Position numbers and translations under genes: made by a program. Below are positions 1 through 9,077 of a DNA stretch of 64,000 bases, in pieces (within the stretch, counting starts at the first letter, position 1; each line of letters opens with the position of its first letter). The notes beneath the pieces were generated by a model that did no database searches, had not been told where the DNA came from, and saw only the letters and a program-made list of their open reading frames with translations. Source of the stretch: Sphingobacteriaceae bacterium (GTDB lineage: Bacteria; Bacteroidota; Bacteroidia; B-17B0; Aurantibacillaceae); the NCBI GenBank assembly GCA_016715905.1, contig JADJXI010000004.1, positions 496,001 through 560,000 on the forward strand. Reading direction: 5' to 3'.

Positions 1-1314
1 TTACCTACCGGAACTTTATTTCCGCGTACAAATGTGCAGAGAGCGCAACACGTGGTTTTAGTTATGTTTGCCGGTGGTGTTCGTCATCAGGAATCTGCTT
101 TGCAAGGTTATTTGCAATTGGGACAAGGATTAAAAATTCCTTCTTTAAATAATCCCGATAACGCCGGTAACATAATGCCGAACATTTTTAATGGATCAGC
201 CCCGGATTCTAATAAAACTCCAATTGTATATGGTTCCGGATTAACCGGAGCAAATCCAATTCCAGCCATATTAAATCCGGCTAACTCCATTCAATCCAAA
301 GGCACTTCATTTAAAGAAGTTCGTTGCATAACAGCAGGACATTATGACGGATGGACAGCATTATTGCAGGGTAATAGAGTAGCTTCTCAAGGGTTAAAAC
401 AAAAACCATTATATCCTACAATTTTTGAATATGTAAGAAGAGAAATGGGGTTACCCGCAACTAAAGTTTGGTTTGTTGGTAATGGTATTGGTGCTTCAGT
501 TCCTTTATTAAATTACAGTGAGCATCCAAATTTCGGTGCTAAATATGGAGCTAATTTCTTTGCTCCAAGTGTAACATTTGGTAATCAAGGACAAGCTTGG
601 TATTCTGATGCAAAAGTGTATCATCCGGATGATGAATTATCTCCAATGTATAAAATGAAAGCTTTTTTAGATAATAATTTCTCCAACATTGGAAAATCAT
701 TACCTGATTTAAAAAATACAGAAGCAGAAAAGTATGACATTCATAATTTCATGAAGTCAATGTTCACTAAAACCCAAACAAATTCTGTTGTTATGCCTCC
801 GGGCGCAAGTAATGGTGATGCAAGAACCATTGGATATACAGCAGAATTACTAAAGTATTTTAAACCTACTTTAACCGTTGTGAATTTAGGTGCAGTTGAT
901 ACATGTCATCAAAATTATACCAGTTATTTACAAAATTTACATATTGCAGATCACTCTGTAGGATTTTTATGGAATTATATCCAGACTCAAATTCCGGAAA
1001 TGTCGAATAATACAATCATGTTAATTGCTCCTGAATGCGGTCGTGACTTAAATCCAAATCCGATAAAAGACGATAATAACTATTTCGCGTATGATCATTC
1101 CGACGCTAATTCATTGCGTTCTTTCACTTCATTAATCGGAGCAGACGTTCCTCAAGATTTAGTAAAGGGCGATGCTAATAACCCATTAGGTTTAAATACG
1201 AATGTTGTACCTACCATAGCTGATATTTTAGGAATTAAACAAAATGTACAAGATTATGGATTCTTGTACAATGGATCCTTAGGACAAACCAAATCATTTT
1301 ATGAATTAATGTAA
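1..1314 (+). CDS. Alkaline-phosphatase-superfamily / DUF1501-like protein, 5' end missing
   Basis: The frame is open back to base 1 without a stop, so the gene enters from outside the window; the GTG at 34 is only the first start-like codon inside it. Seen: an early hydrophobic strand with VVLVMFAGGVRHQES, a segment NLGAVDTCHQNYTSYL, and LIAPECGRDLNPN followed by YDHSD. This order resembles DUF1501 and related members of the alkaline phosphatase superfamily, where a D-T-H-type motif is followed by an S/P-E-x-G-R motif and a late D-H. The match is by pattern only and the substrate is unknown. It lies 15 bp before a cytochrome-like lipoprotein, and in planctomycetes DUF1501 genes often pair with cytochrome-type genes, which is suggestive but not proof of the same role. 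Probably first or early in the 1-7405 operon. Confidence 0.6.
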   Translation, partial: LPTGTLFPRTNVQRAQHVVLVMFAGGVRHQESALQGYLQLGQGLKIPSLNNPDNAGNIMPNIFNGSAPDSNKTPIVYGSGLTGANPIPAILNPANSIQSKGTSFKEVRCITAGHYDGWTALLQGNRVASQGLKQKPLYPTIFEYVRREMGLPATKVWFVGNGIGASVPLLNYSEHPNFGAKYGANFFAPSVTFGNQGQAWYSDAKVYHPDDELSPMYKMKAFLDNNFSNIGKSLPDLKNTEAEKYDIHNFMKSMFTKTQTNSVVMPPGASNGDARTIGYTAELLKYFKPTLTVVNLGAVDTCHQNYTSYLQNLHIADHSVGFLWNYIQTQIPEMSNNTIMLIAPECGRDLNPNPIKDDNNYFAYDHSDANSLRSFTSLIGADVPQDLVKGDANNPLGLNTNVVPTIADILGIKQNVQDYGFLYNGSLGQTKSFYELM

Positions 1315-1329
1315 TCCTGCAATTAAAAA

Positions 1330-2298
1330 ATGAAAAAGAATATTTTATTTTTACTGTTTTCTCTCACGTTTGTTTTTTTGGCGTGTAAAAAAGATGAAGA
1401 AGTACCGGCTAATCCCTTTGATGATCCTTCCTTAGCGGCCCCGGAAGTTCCGCCTTCTACTTACAATCCAAGCGCAACTTCATTCGAATATATTTATAAA
1501 AATGTATTTAATGTAACCTGTAACAATTCTAATTGCCATGATGGTAATTTTGAACCGGATTTCAGAAATATAAGTAGTGCTTACAATACTTTGGTGTATG
1601 CGCCGGCAATTATTAAACCTGTTGGGGGTAGTTATCAATATAGAGTAGTTCCGGGTAATTCTGCGCTCTCTATTCTTCGTCATCGATTAACACAAACGCC
1701 CGGATCAGGTATTGGTACCTTAGGGCAGGGTAGAATGCCCTGGAATGATACCAGTTGGATGTTTGTTGCGCAACATGCAACTTATATTCAAAATATCACC
1801 GACTGGATTAATGCCGGCGCTAAAGATGTTTTCGGAAATACTGCAATTATAGGCAATAAACAACCTAATACTTTGGGATTACAAGTTTGTAACACCGGAA
1901 ATTCTACTCCAATATTGCGTCCAAAATATATTAATATTTCAAAAAATAATGGCCCCGTTGATATTTGGTTATATATAAAAGATTTTGAAACGGCAGATCA
2001 AAATTTAACCAATGCTGAAATTAAATTTAGTACAAACAGATACGATTTCTCAAATGCTATATCTGCACCAATAAACTATGTGGCCGCTGGTAATACATAT
2101 TTAGATATGACCTTAACAGATAACGTACAGTACAATTATAAGCTTACAAATTTTAATTTAAATACCGTATTGCCTGATACCGGATATATATTTATGCGCA
2201 CCTATATTAAGGATCCGGATCATGCAACACCTTCTGAAACACCTAATGATGGTTCTAAATATTATACAAATTATTTTATCATTCATATTATTCCTTAG
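1330..2298 (+). CDS. Cytochrome c-like lipoprotein with CX4CH heme site
   Basis: 322 residues. A lipoprotein signal peptide ends at the lipobox FLAC (Cys19), followed by KKDEE, so an outer-membrane or surface lipoprotein is expected. Residues 64-70 read CNNSNCH, a CX4CH motif in place of the usual CXXCH. A later GRMPW segment could supply a methionine axial ligand as in planctomycete-type or c-type cytochromes. The C-terminal 140 residues look like a beta-rich domain with no motif I recognise. It sits between a DUF1501-like gene and another lipoprotein, with short spacers (15 bp and 2 bp), so it is probably co-transcribed. Heme binding is inferred: a wide CX4CH site could also be a degenerate or metal-free domain. 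A true secreted electron carrier or a structural cytochrome-fold domain are both possible. Confidence 0.7.
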   Translation: MKKNILFLLFSLTFVFLACKKDEEVPANPFDDPSLAAPEVPPSTYNPSATSFEYIYKNVFNVTCNNSNCHDGNFEPDFRNISSAYNTLVYAPAIIKPVGGSYQYRVVPGNSALSILRHRLTQTPGSGIGTLGQGRMPWNDTSWMFVAQHATYIQNITDWINAGAKDVFGNTAIIGNKQPNTLGLQVCNTGNSTPILRPKYINISKNNGPVDIWLYIKDFETADQNLTNAEIKFSTNRYDFSNAISAPINYVAAGNTYLDMTLTDNVQYNYKLTNFNLNTVLPDTGYIFMRTYIKDPDHATPSETPNDGSKYYTNYFIIHIIP

Positions 2299-2300
2299 TA

Positions 2301-2759
2301 ATGAAAAAGACAAATTTTAAATTAGTAGCCGGAATAATTATTATGGGTAGTTTTCTTCAATCTTGTAAAAAGAAGGAAGAACCGGCTCCGGCACCTGAAC
2401 CTGAAATTGAATTAATTTCTGTAACGCCCACAACGCTCACACAATATTCTCAGTTTATTGACGTGAAAATAAAATACAAAGATAATAACGGCGATTTAGG
2501 AGACGCTTCTCCTGAAGTACATTCCGTAGAAGTTAAAGATTCCAGATTGCAAAATCCGGATACTTACCATTTAAAACCACTTGCTCCCAGTTCTGATAAA
2601 AACATTCCGATTGAAGGAGAAGTAACTATTAAATTAAATACGCTTTTTCTTTTAGGTCAGGGTAATTCAGAAATTACCACATTAAAAATTAAAATAAAAG
2701 ACAGAGCCGGAAATTGGAGTAATGAAATTAGCTCACCCAGCATTACCATTAATAAATAA
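2301..2759 (+). CDS. Small lipoprotein, Ig-like, unknown function
   Basis: 152 residues. The signal peptide ends in the lipobox LQSC (near residue 22) and is followed by KKKEEPAPAPEPE, a charged, proline-rich linker typical of Bacteroidota surface lipoproteins. The rest is predicted beta-rich; IKIKDRAGNWSNEI near the end resembles the last strands of an Ig or fibronectin-like fold. No enzyme motif is visible. It starts 2 bp after the cytochrome-like lipoprotein and its stop is followed directly by the TTG start of the 1199-residue T9SS protein, which suggests translational coupling and a shared surface role. I do not recognise the family. Confidence 0.75.
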   Translation: MKKTNFKLVAGIIIMGSFLQSCKKKEEPAPAPEPEIELISVTPTTLTQYSQFIDVKIKYKDNNGDLGDASPEVHSVEVKDSRLQNPDTYHLKPLAPSSDKNIPIEGEVTIKLNTLFLLGQGNSEITTLKIKIKDRAGNWSNEISSPSITINK

Positions 2760-5700
2760 TTGAAAAAAAATAGAAATACAGTTTTTACTAAAAAATTGAA
2801 TATTTCAATTCTGTTTTTATTTTTTGCTTTTTTAGTAAAAGGTCAGGTTCCTAATCACAATATCGGAACTTATACAGTTACCGATTGTCGGGCCAAATTT
2901 TACGATGATGGTGGACCAACTCAACCGTATTTATCTGTATTAAATACTACCACAACACATACATTTTGCATATTTATTGGTAGTCAAATTACTATGACAT
3001 TTAATCCTTCACCTGCTCAAACTCAAATACAGGCAGGAGATTTTATTTCATTTTATAATGGAGCCACTACAGGAGCTCCATTAATTGCCGGACCTTTTAC
3101 TGCAACTAACGCAATACCTCCGATTGTTGCACCTTCAGGAAGTTTAACGGTTTACTGGACTGAAAATGGAAACACGGTTGGTCACGGTTGGGATGCAGGT
3201 TGGTATTCTTTATCTATCCCACCAGCCCCACCTTTAGCATCTTTAGCCGCAATTCCATTATGTAATGCAACTCAGTTTACTTTAAATACAAGTAACGGAA
3301 TCGCCTGCGACTCGGTTAAAAACAATTATTTTTTGGTGAATGGTCCAATTACTCCGGGAATCGCAACGGTAATTCCTGTTGGATGTAATAATGGTACAAC
3401 AAACGTAATACAAGTTGTTTTACAGAATCCACTAAGTCAAAATTGTACTTACACAGTCAATTCAACTTTATTCCGCCATGATAATTGCGATAGTGCCTAT
3501 AAATTTTTGAATATTGTGAATACTTTTTCTATTTCTGATTGTCCTATACAGGCCAGTATTACAGCTTTACCAACCAATACGGTTTGTTCTTACAATTGCA
3601 GCGCCACACTCACCGCCGTTAGTCCCGCCACTAATTGTCTAAATTTTTCTTATCAATGGAATCAGGGATTACCACCTACTGCTGGTCCACATGCAGTTTG
3701 TCCAACAGTAACTACTGTTTATTCTTGTACGATGACAGAGCTTTCTTCATTAGTACAAACTGTAATTACTAGAACAATTTACGCCATTGATCCGCAAATA
3801 AATCCGGTACCAAATCCTACAGTTTGTCAATCTAATCCGAATTTTAATTTAACTGGAACTCCTATTGGCGGAACCTGGTCAGGTCCCGGAATTACCAATA
3901 CTGTAAATGGAACTTTTTGTCCCGCTTGTACAGGGGCGGGAGTTAAGAATATTATTTACACGGTAGGGAATTGTACCACATCCATTCAATTAACAGTAAT
4001 CCAAATTAGCGCGGGTAGTTCTGATGCCGCTTGCTTAGGAGCACCACCCTTCACGGTTTCAGGCGGATCGCCAGGTGGTGGAATTTGGTATGGCAATCCC
4101 AATATTAGTTCTGCCGGTGTTTTTACTCCATCTTCTGTTGGTGCTTTCACAGTACTATACACAGTTGGTCCATGTACATCAACTCCAAAAACAATAAATG
4201 TTACTAATGCAATTGTTGTACCAACTGTTGCAATTGATTTGTGCAAATCACAATGGTGGACAAGATTTTATTTAGGATATGGTATAACTCCATTTGGTGG
4301 CCGATATTCAAAAGCTGGCCCAGGTATTACTAATAATGTGCTTGGACAATTTAGTCCTTCCTTAGCCGGAGTTGGGTCACATATTATAACTTACTCCTTA
4401 TTGAGTGGTTGTTCAGCAACATTTGAAGTTAATGTATTAGATATTGATGTCAGTCCTTCAAGCGCCACAACTTGTCCAAATGCACCACCTTTTATTCCTA
4501 CTTCAACAGCAACACCTGCCGGAGGAACCTGGAGTTGTATCACTGCCGGTTCTATTCAAAATCCTACAACCGGATTATATAATCCTTCTTTTAGCAGTAC
4601 AAGTTCACATACTGATATTTTAGTTTATACAGCTACTAACGGTTGTCGAGATACCTTATCCATGAAAGCTATACAAACCGCAATTACTGCTGATAGTCTT
4701 TTCTTTTGTGAAAGCAGCAGTCAATTACAATTAAGCAACAACTTAGTTAATTTTACATATACCCCACCTGGTGGAGTTTATAACGGGCCGGGTGTAAGTT
4801 TATCAGGTCCAAATTATTTCTTTAATCCAACTACAGCAGGTCCCGGAGTGCACACCGTTTATTACGATAATAACAGCTGTATAGACTCGGTTAAAATGGT
4901 TGTTTATCCATCAATATTAAGCAATGCCGATCGAACTATATGTTCTACGCATCCTACATTTGTAATTGCTCCGTTACCCCCGGGTTTAAATTGGACAGGA
5001 TTAGGTGTAACCAATCCAACCTTGGGTATATTTGATCCGAGTTCAGTATTGGCCGGCAATTCGTACACCGTTAGTTATTCGCCTAAGTCGCCTTTAACCT
5101 GCAGTAATTCAGCCGTTATCAATGTTTATCAATTTATTCCGGCTGATATTAATGGATTAAATGCGAATTATTGTTTTACTGACAATAACATTACATTCAC
5201 AACAAATCCGCCGAACGGAACATTAACAGCTCCAGCCACAATTACTAATAATATTATGAATCCATCAGTTGTAGGAACAGGTTCTTTTTATGTGTTATAT
5301 ACTTTTGGTGAAGGGCAATGTCATACCCGCGATTCAATTAAAGTAAACGTTTATCCACAACTTACAGCAACACTTAATTCCACAAAATCTTCCATGTGTT
5401 TAGGTGAATCATCTCAGCTTACTATACAAGCTTCAGGTGGATTACCTACAGTAACTAATTATACGTATACTTGGAGTCATGGATTAATTCCGATTAATAA
5501 TCACAATGTTATTCCGAATACGACTACAACCTATACCGTATTAGCAGAAGATGGTTGTTCTGACCCTGTAACTTTGAGCGTGACCATAAATGTATTTCCT
5601 AATTATTATGCGAGCTTTGTTACAACACCCAAGGTTTGTTATGGATTAAATGGCCAAGCAACGGTTAATATAACGCCAAGTGATAATTATTCATACACTT

Positions 5701-6359
5701 GGAATACGAATCCTGTTCAAACCGGAAGTATATTAACCGGAACATCCGGTAAAAGTTATCAATTAAGTATTGTAAATACAGCATCAGGATGCAAGAAAGA
5801 TACGTCCATAAAAATTCCGGGTTACGATGCTATTAAAGCCTTATTTTCTCCAAACCCTAATTTAAGTTGTATACCGTTTGATGAGAATACAGTTTCATTT
5901 ATTGATCTTTCAAATGGTGGGTCAAGTGGGATGTGGACTTTTGATGGAACCACAAAAACCTATTCTCCCGGAGTTGGATTTAGTCATGAATTTAAAAATC
6001 CGGGCAATTATACCGTTAAATTATTAGTTAGTAATGAAGGGAATTGTACCGACGAATTTACTTTACCGATTTGTATACTTGAAAATACGGATATTTTCAT
6101 TCCTGATATTTTTTCACCGAATAATGATGGGGCAAACGATGTGTTATTTGTAAGAGGAAATGGAATTAAAGAATTACAATTTGCAATTTATGACCGCTGG
6201 GGCAGTAAAGTATTTGAATCAAAAGATAAATTAATGGGGTGGGATGGGACCATAAATGGAAAACCTGCAGAACCCGGAACTTATGCATATTTCCTGATAG
6301 TTAAAATGAATAACGACAAGGAGATAAAACAAAAAGGAGATGTAACCTTAATTCGATAA
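2760..6359 (+). CDS. Large secreted repeat protein with CUB-like, PKD and gliding-motility C-terminal (T9SS type B) domains
   Basis: 1199 residues, TTG start immediately after the preceding TAA. Residues 1-29 form a signal peptide (ending VKG-QVPN). Residues about 30-150 look CUB-like (FISFYNGATTGAPLI, then a W-rich end). Residues about 340-800 hold repeated modules of roughly 70-80 residues, each with a G-G-x-W/Y-x-G-P-G-I type core, a later F-x-P-S, and an I-x-Y-T end with paired cysteines. A PKD-like domain (FKNPGNYTVKLLVSN) is near 1060-1110. The last 90 residues, from DIFSPNNDGANDVL through YDRWGSKVFE to GDVTLIR, match the gliding-motility-associated (CHU_C, type B) sorting domain. Export by T9SS and cell-surface location are therefore inferred. 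The next gene is PorP/SprF, whose family is known to assist secretion or anchoring of this class of protein. Confidence 0.88.
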   Translation: MKKNRNTVFTKKLNISILFLFFAFLVKGQVPNHNIGTYTVTDCRAKFYDDGGPTQPYLSVLNTTTTHTFCIFIGSQITMTFNPSPAQTQIQAGDFISFYNGATTGAPLIAGPFTATNAIPPIVAPSGSLTVYWTENGNTVGHGWDAGWYSLSIPPAPPLASLAAIPLCNATQFTLNTSNGIACDSVKNNYFLVNGPITPGIATVIPVGCNNGTTNVIQVVLQNPLSQNCTYTVNSTLFRHDNCDSAYKFLNIVNTFSISDCPIQASITALPTNTVCSYNCSATLTAVSPATNCLNFSYQWNQGLPPTAGPHAVCPTVTTVYSCTMTELSSLVQTVITRTIYAIDPQINPVPNPTVCQSNPNFNLTGTPIGGTWSGPGITNTVNGTFCPACTGAGVKNIIYTVGNCTTSIQLTVIQISAGSSDAACLGAPPFTVSGGSPGGGIWYGNPNISSAGVFTPSSVGAFTVLYTVGPCTSTPKTINVTNAIVVPTVAIDLCKSQWWTRFYLGYGITPFGGRYSKAGPGITNNVLGQFSPSLAGVGSHIITYSLLSGCSATFEVNVLDIDVSPSSATTCPNAPPFIPTSTATPAGGTWSCITAGSIQNPTTGLYNPSFSSTSSHTDILVYTATNGCRDTLSMKAIQTAITADSLFFCESSSQLQLSNNLVNFTYTPPGGVYNGPGVSLSGPNYFFNPTTAGPGVHTVYYDNNSCIDSVKMVVYPSILSNADRTICSTHPTFVIAPLPPGLNWTGLGVTNPTLGIFDPSSVLAGNSYTVSYSPKSPLTCSNSAVINVYQFIPADINGLNANYCFTDNNITFTTNPPNGTLTAPATITNNIMNPSVVGTGSFYVLYTFGEGQCHTRDSIKVNVYPQLTATLNSTKSSMCLGESSQLTIQASGGLPTVTNYTYTWSHGLIPINNHNVIPNTTTTYTVLAEDGCSDPVTLSVTINVFPNYYASFVTTPKVCYGLNGQATVNITPSDNYSYTWNTNPVQTGSILTGTSGKSYQLSIVNTASGCKKDTSIKIPGYDAIKALFSPNPNLSCIPFDENTVSFIDLSNGGSSGMWTFDGTTKTYSPGVGFSHEFKNPGNYTVKLLVSNEGNCTDEFTLPICILENTDIFIPDIFSPNNDGANDVLFVRGNGIKELQFAIYDRWGSKVFESKDKLMGWDGTINGKPAEPGTYAYFLIVKMNNDKEIKQKGDVTLIR

Positions 6360-7405
6360 TGAAATTTAAAAGTAAAATAATTTGCCTTGTTTTTTACTTA
6401 TTAAGTATCCAGTTTTTAAACGGCCAAGATATTCACTTTTCGCAATTTTCAGAATCACCGTTGCTCATTAATCCGGCTACTGCAGGCGCTATTCGTCATC
6501 CCATACGATTAGTGGTTAATTACAAAAATCAATGGAAAAGTGTTATTAATCCATATCAAACCATTGCCATAGCGTTTGATTCCAAATTATATTTAAACAG
6601 AAAGAAAAAAGGTGTTTATGTAGGTTATGGCGTTTCTCTTTTTAATGATAAATCGGGTTTAGCCAAAATTACAACCAATCAGGCCAATGTTGATTTAGCA
6701 GCTCATGTTCCGTTAAACAGACATCATCAAATAACCTTAGGTATTAAAACAGGGTTTTATGAAAAACATTTAAATCCGGCCGGTTTAAAATGGGACAATC
6801 AATACGATGGCAAAGCATATAATTCCGCATTATCTTCCGGAGAAGGATTTGCTTTAACCAGCATCGGTAAATTTGATTTAGGATCAGGATTGTTATATAC
6901 CCTTGATCAACATGAAAGTGGAATAATTTTTCAAGGTGGGTTTGCAATGGCACATCTTACCAAACCAAAAAATGCATTTTTGTTAAGTAAAAATTCTTTA
7001 CAATATAAATATACAGGGCATTTGAATTTACAATACCATCCCAGTGGCAGTAGTTATGTATTAATGCCTGCTGTTTTGTATTCACGGCAAGGTGCACATC
7101 AAGAAATAATTGCAGGAAGTAAAATTAAATTACTGCTTGGAGATCAAACCAGGGAAAAAGTTTTATTAAATACTTTTACTTTAATTTCGTCTGCTGTTCA
7201 ATTTGGTGTGTTTTACCGTTTGAAAGATGCTGTAATATTTAGCACAGCCATAGAATACAGGAAAAATTTAACTATTGGAGTTAGTTACGACGTAAACGTT
7301 TCGAAATTTACCGCTGCTTCAAAATTCAGAGGTGGATTAGAGTTTTCGTTGGTATGTACGGGATTTGATTTTAGCGGGACTAAAGGCAGCAAAAATGACC
7401 GTTAG
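6359..7405 (+). CDS. PorP/SprF family type IX secretion-associated outer membrane protein
   Basis: 348 residues with an N-terminal signal peptide and the family start pattern QDIHFSQFSESPLLINPATAG, then many amphipathic beta strands ending in LEFSLVCTGFDF, as expected for an outer-membrane barrel. Family knowledge: PorP and SprF are T9SS-linked barrel proteins, and SprF is needed for export of the adhesin SprB. The ATG overlaps the stop of the 1199-residue type B cargo (TAATG), so the two are very likely translationally coupled and act as a cargo-partner pair. It converges on pdhC with only 3 bp between them and I see no terminator there. Confidence 0.92.
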   Translation: MKFKSKIICLVFYLLSIQFLNGQDIHFSQFSESPLLINPATAGAIRHPIRLVVNYKNQWKSVINPYQTIAIAFDSKLYLNRKKKGVYVGYGVSLFNDKSGLAKITTNQANVDLAAHVPLNRHHQITLGIKTGFYEKHLNPAGLKWDNQYDGKAYNSALSSGEGFALTSIGKFDLGSGLLYTLDQHESGIIFQGGFAMAHLTKPKNAFLLSKNSLQYKYTGHLNLQYHPSGSSYVLMPAVLYSRQGAHQEIIAGSKIKLLLGDQTREKVLLNTFTLISSAVQFGVFYRLKDAVIFSTAIEYRKNLTIGVSYDVNVSKFTAASKFRGGLEFSLVCTGFDFSGTKGSKNDR

Positions 7406-7408
7406 TGT

Positions 7409-9010
7409 CTAAATAAAAATCGTAACCGGATTTTCCAAATACATTTTCAAAGTCTGTAAAAATGCAGCTCCTGTAGCGCCATCTACGCTTCTGTGATCGC
7501 AAGCCAGTGTTAACATCATTACATTTCCGGGAACAACCTGATTATTTTTTACAACCGGTACTTGTTTAATAGTTCCTACAGATAGAATACAGGATTCGGG
7601 AGAATTAATAATTGAAGTGAAAGATTCAATTCCAAACATACCCAAGTTAGAAACCGTAAAGGTATTTCCTTCCCAATCGTTTGGTTGCAATTTCTTCTCT
7701 TTTGCTCTTTTTCCGAAATCTTTTATTTCCAGGCTGATTTGATCTAAACTTTTGTAATCGGTAAATCGAACTACAGGTACTAACAATCCGTCTTCAACAG
7801 CAATAGCTATCCCAACATGTATGTGATGATTAATTCGAATTTTATCGCCCATCCAGCTACTATTTACACGCGGATGTTTTTTTAATGCCGATGCAACAGC
7901 TTTAACCACCAAGTCATTGAATGAAATTTTAACTTCTCCAACTTTATTAATGGCCTCCCTTGCTGAAATGGCATTATCCATATCCACCTCAATATTCAAA
8001 TAAAAATGAGGTGCTCCGTTTTTACTTTCTAATAAACGACGTGCAATGGTCTTACGCATTTGCGATGCAGGCTCGTCTGTAAAACTTTCTTGTGCACTGG
8101 CTAACGAATATTGTTTACCTGAACCACTGCCGCCTTTATAATTTTCTATATCGGCTTTAGTAATCCTGCCATTCTCAGCAGAACCTTTAACTTCTCTAAT
8201 ATCAATTCCTTTTTCTTTTGCTAATGCCTTTGCTAATGGTGATGCTTTTACACGGCCGCCATTGAGTATTGATGTCGCCGAATTTTTAACGGGGTTTTGA
8301 ATTGGTTTTTTATTTTCGGGTATTGCAGTTGTTTTTGTATTTTCTGAAGCAACAGTTTCCTGAGTTTTGGTATTACCCATTGCTGCAACTGCGGCAATAA
8401 TTTCTTTCACATTTTCATCACCTTTACCTAAGATGGCTATTACCGCGTCAACGGCTATACTTTTTCCTTCCTCAATACCTTTGTGTAATAAAACTCCATC
8501 TTGGAAACTTTCAAATTCCATAGTTGCTTTATCTGTTTCTATATCTGCTAAAAGTTCTCCGCTCTTTACTTTATCACCTTCTTTTTTATGCCATTTTGCA
8601 ATTACTCCTTCTGTCATTGTATCGCTTAATTTTGGCATACGAACTATTTGTACTGTAGCAGGTAATGCGCTCACTTTTGGTGAAGCAGTAACAACGTTTG
8701 TCTTTTCTTCTTTTTGAGCAACCCCATTGCTTACTTTGTTAGTTTCCTTTAAAAGGGCTGTAATATCTTCACCTTCTTTTCCTAAAATAGCCAAAAGAGA
8801 ATCTACCGGAGCAGTGCCTTTTTCAGGAATGCCAATGTGTAATAAAACCCCATCCTGATAACTTTCAAATTCCATGGTAGCTTTATCGGTTTCTATATCC
8901 GCCAATAAATCTCCACTTTTTACTTTATCACCAACCTTTTTATGCCATTTTGCAACAACACCTTCGGTCATGGTATCACTAAGTTTGGGCATTTTAACTA
9001 TTTCAGCCAT
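7409..9010 (-). CDS. pdhC: Pyruvate dehydrogenase complex E2, dihydrolipoamide acetyltransferase
   Basis: 533 residues. Two tandem lipoyl domains: residues 3-80 and 121-200, each with the lipoylation site ETDKATMEFES (Lys43 and Lys161). A peripheral-subunit-binding domain lies at about 253-291 (ASPLAKALAKEKGID). The catalytic domain follows, with the active-site DHRSVDGATGA (His506, Asp510). It transfers the acetyl group from lipoate to CoA. The family usually has one to three lipoyl domains. It is downstream of E1 alpha on the same strand (67 bp gap). Neither E1 beta nor E3 is in the window, so the complex must be completed from other loci; this split is common in Bacteroidota. Confidence 0.95.
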   Translation of the reverse strand: MAEIVKMPKLSDTMTEGVVAKWHKKVGDKVKSGDLLADIETDKATMEFESYQDGVLLHIGIPEKGTAPVDSLLAILGKEGEDITALLKETNKVSNGVAQKEEKTNVVTASPKVSALPATVQIVRMPKLSDTMTEGVIAKWHKKEGDKVKSGELLADIETDKATMEFESFQDGVLLHKGIEEGKSIAVDAVIAILGKGDENVKEIIAAVAAMGNTKTQETVASENTKTTAIPENKKPIQNPVKNSATSILNGGRVKASPLAKALAKEKGIDIREVKGSAENGRITKADIENYKGGSGSGKQYSLASAQESFTDEPASQMRKTIARRLLESKNGAPHFYLNIEVDMDNAISAREAINKVGEVKISFNDLVVKAVASALKKHPRVNSSWMGDKIRINHHIHVGIAIAVEDGLLVPVVRFTDYKSLDQISLEIKDFGKRAKEKKLQPNDWEGNTFTVSNLGMFGIESFTSIINSPESCILSVGTIKQVPVVKNNQVVPGNVMMLTLACDHRSVDGATGAAFLQTLKMYLENPVTIFI

Positions 9011-9077
9011 TTCTTTATTTAAGATTTTTGATTATTGGATTAAAGATTTTTTATCTAAAATCTAACACTAAAATATT

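Noticed and set aside
8367..9065. Plus-strand ORFs with repeated Ser/Leu segments
   Set aside because: They are antisense shadows of the two lipoyl domains of pdhC; their repeat comes from the duplicated domain.
9020..9068. Repeated ATTAAAGATTTTT-like tracts and a weak hairpin between pdhA and pdhC
   Set aside because: Short A+T-rich stem without clear terminator or operator features; likely chance.
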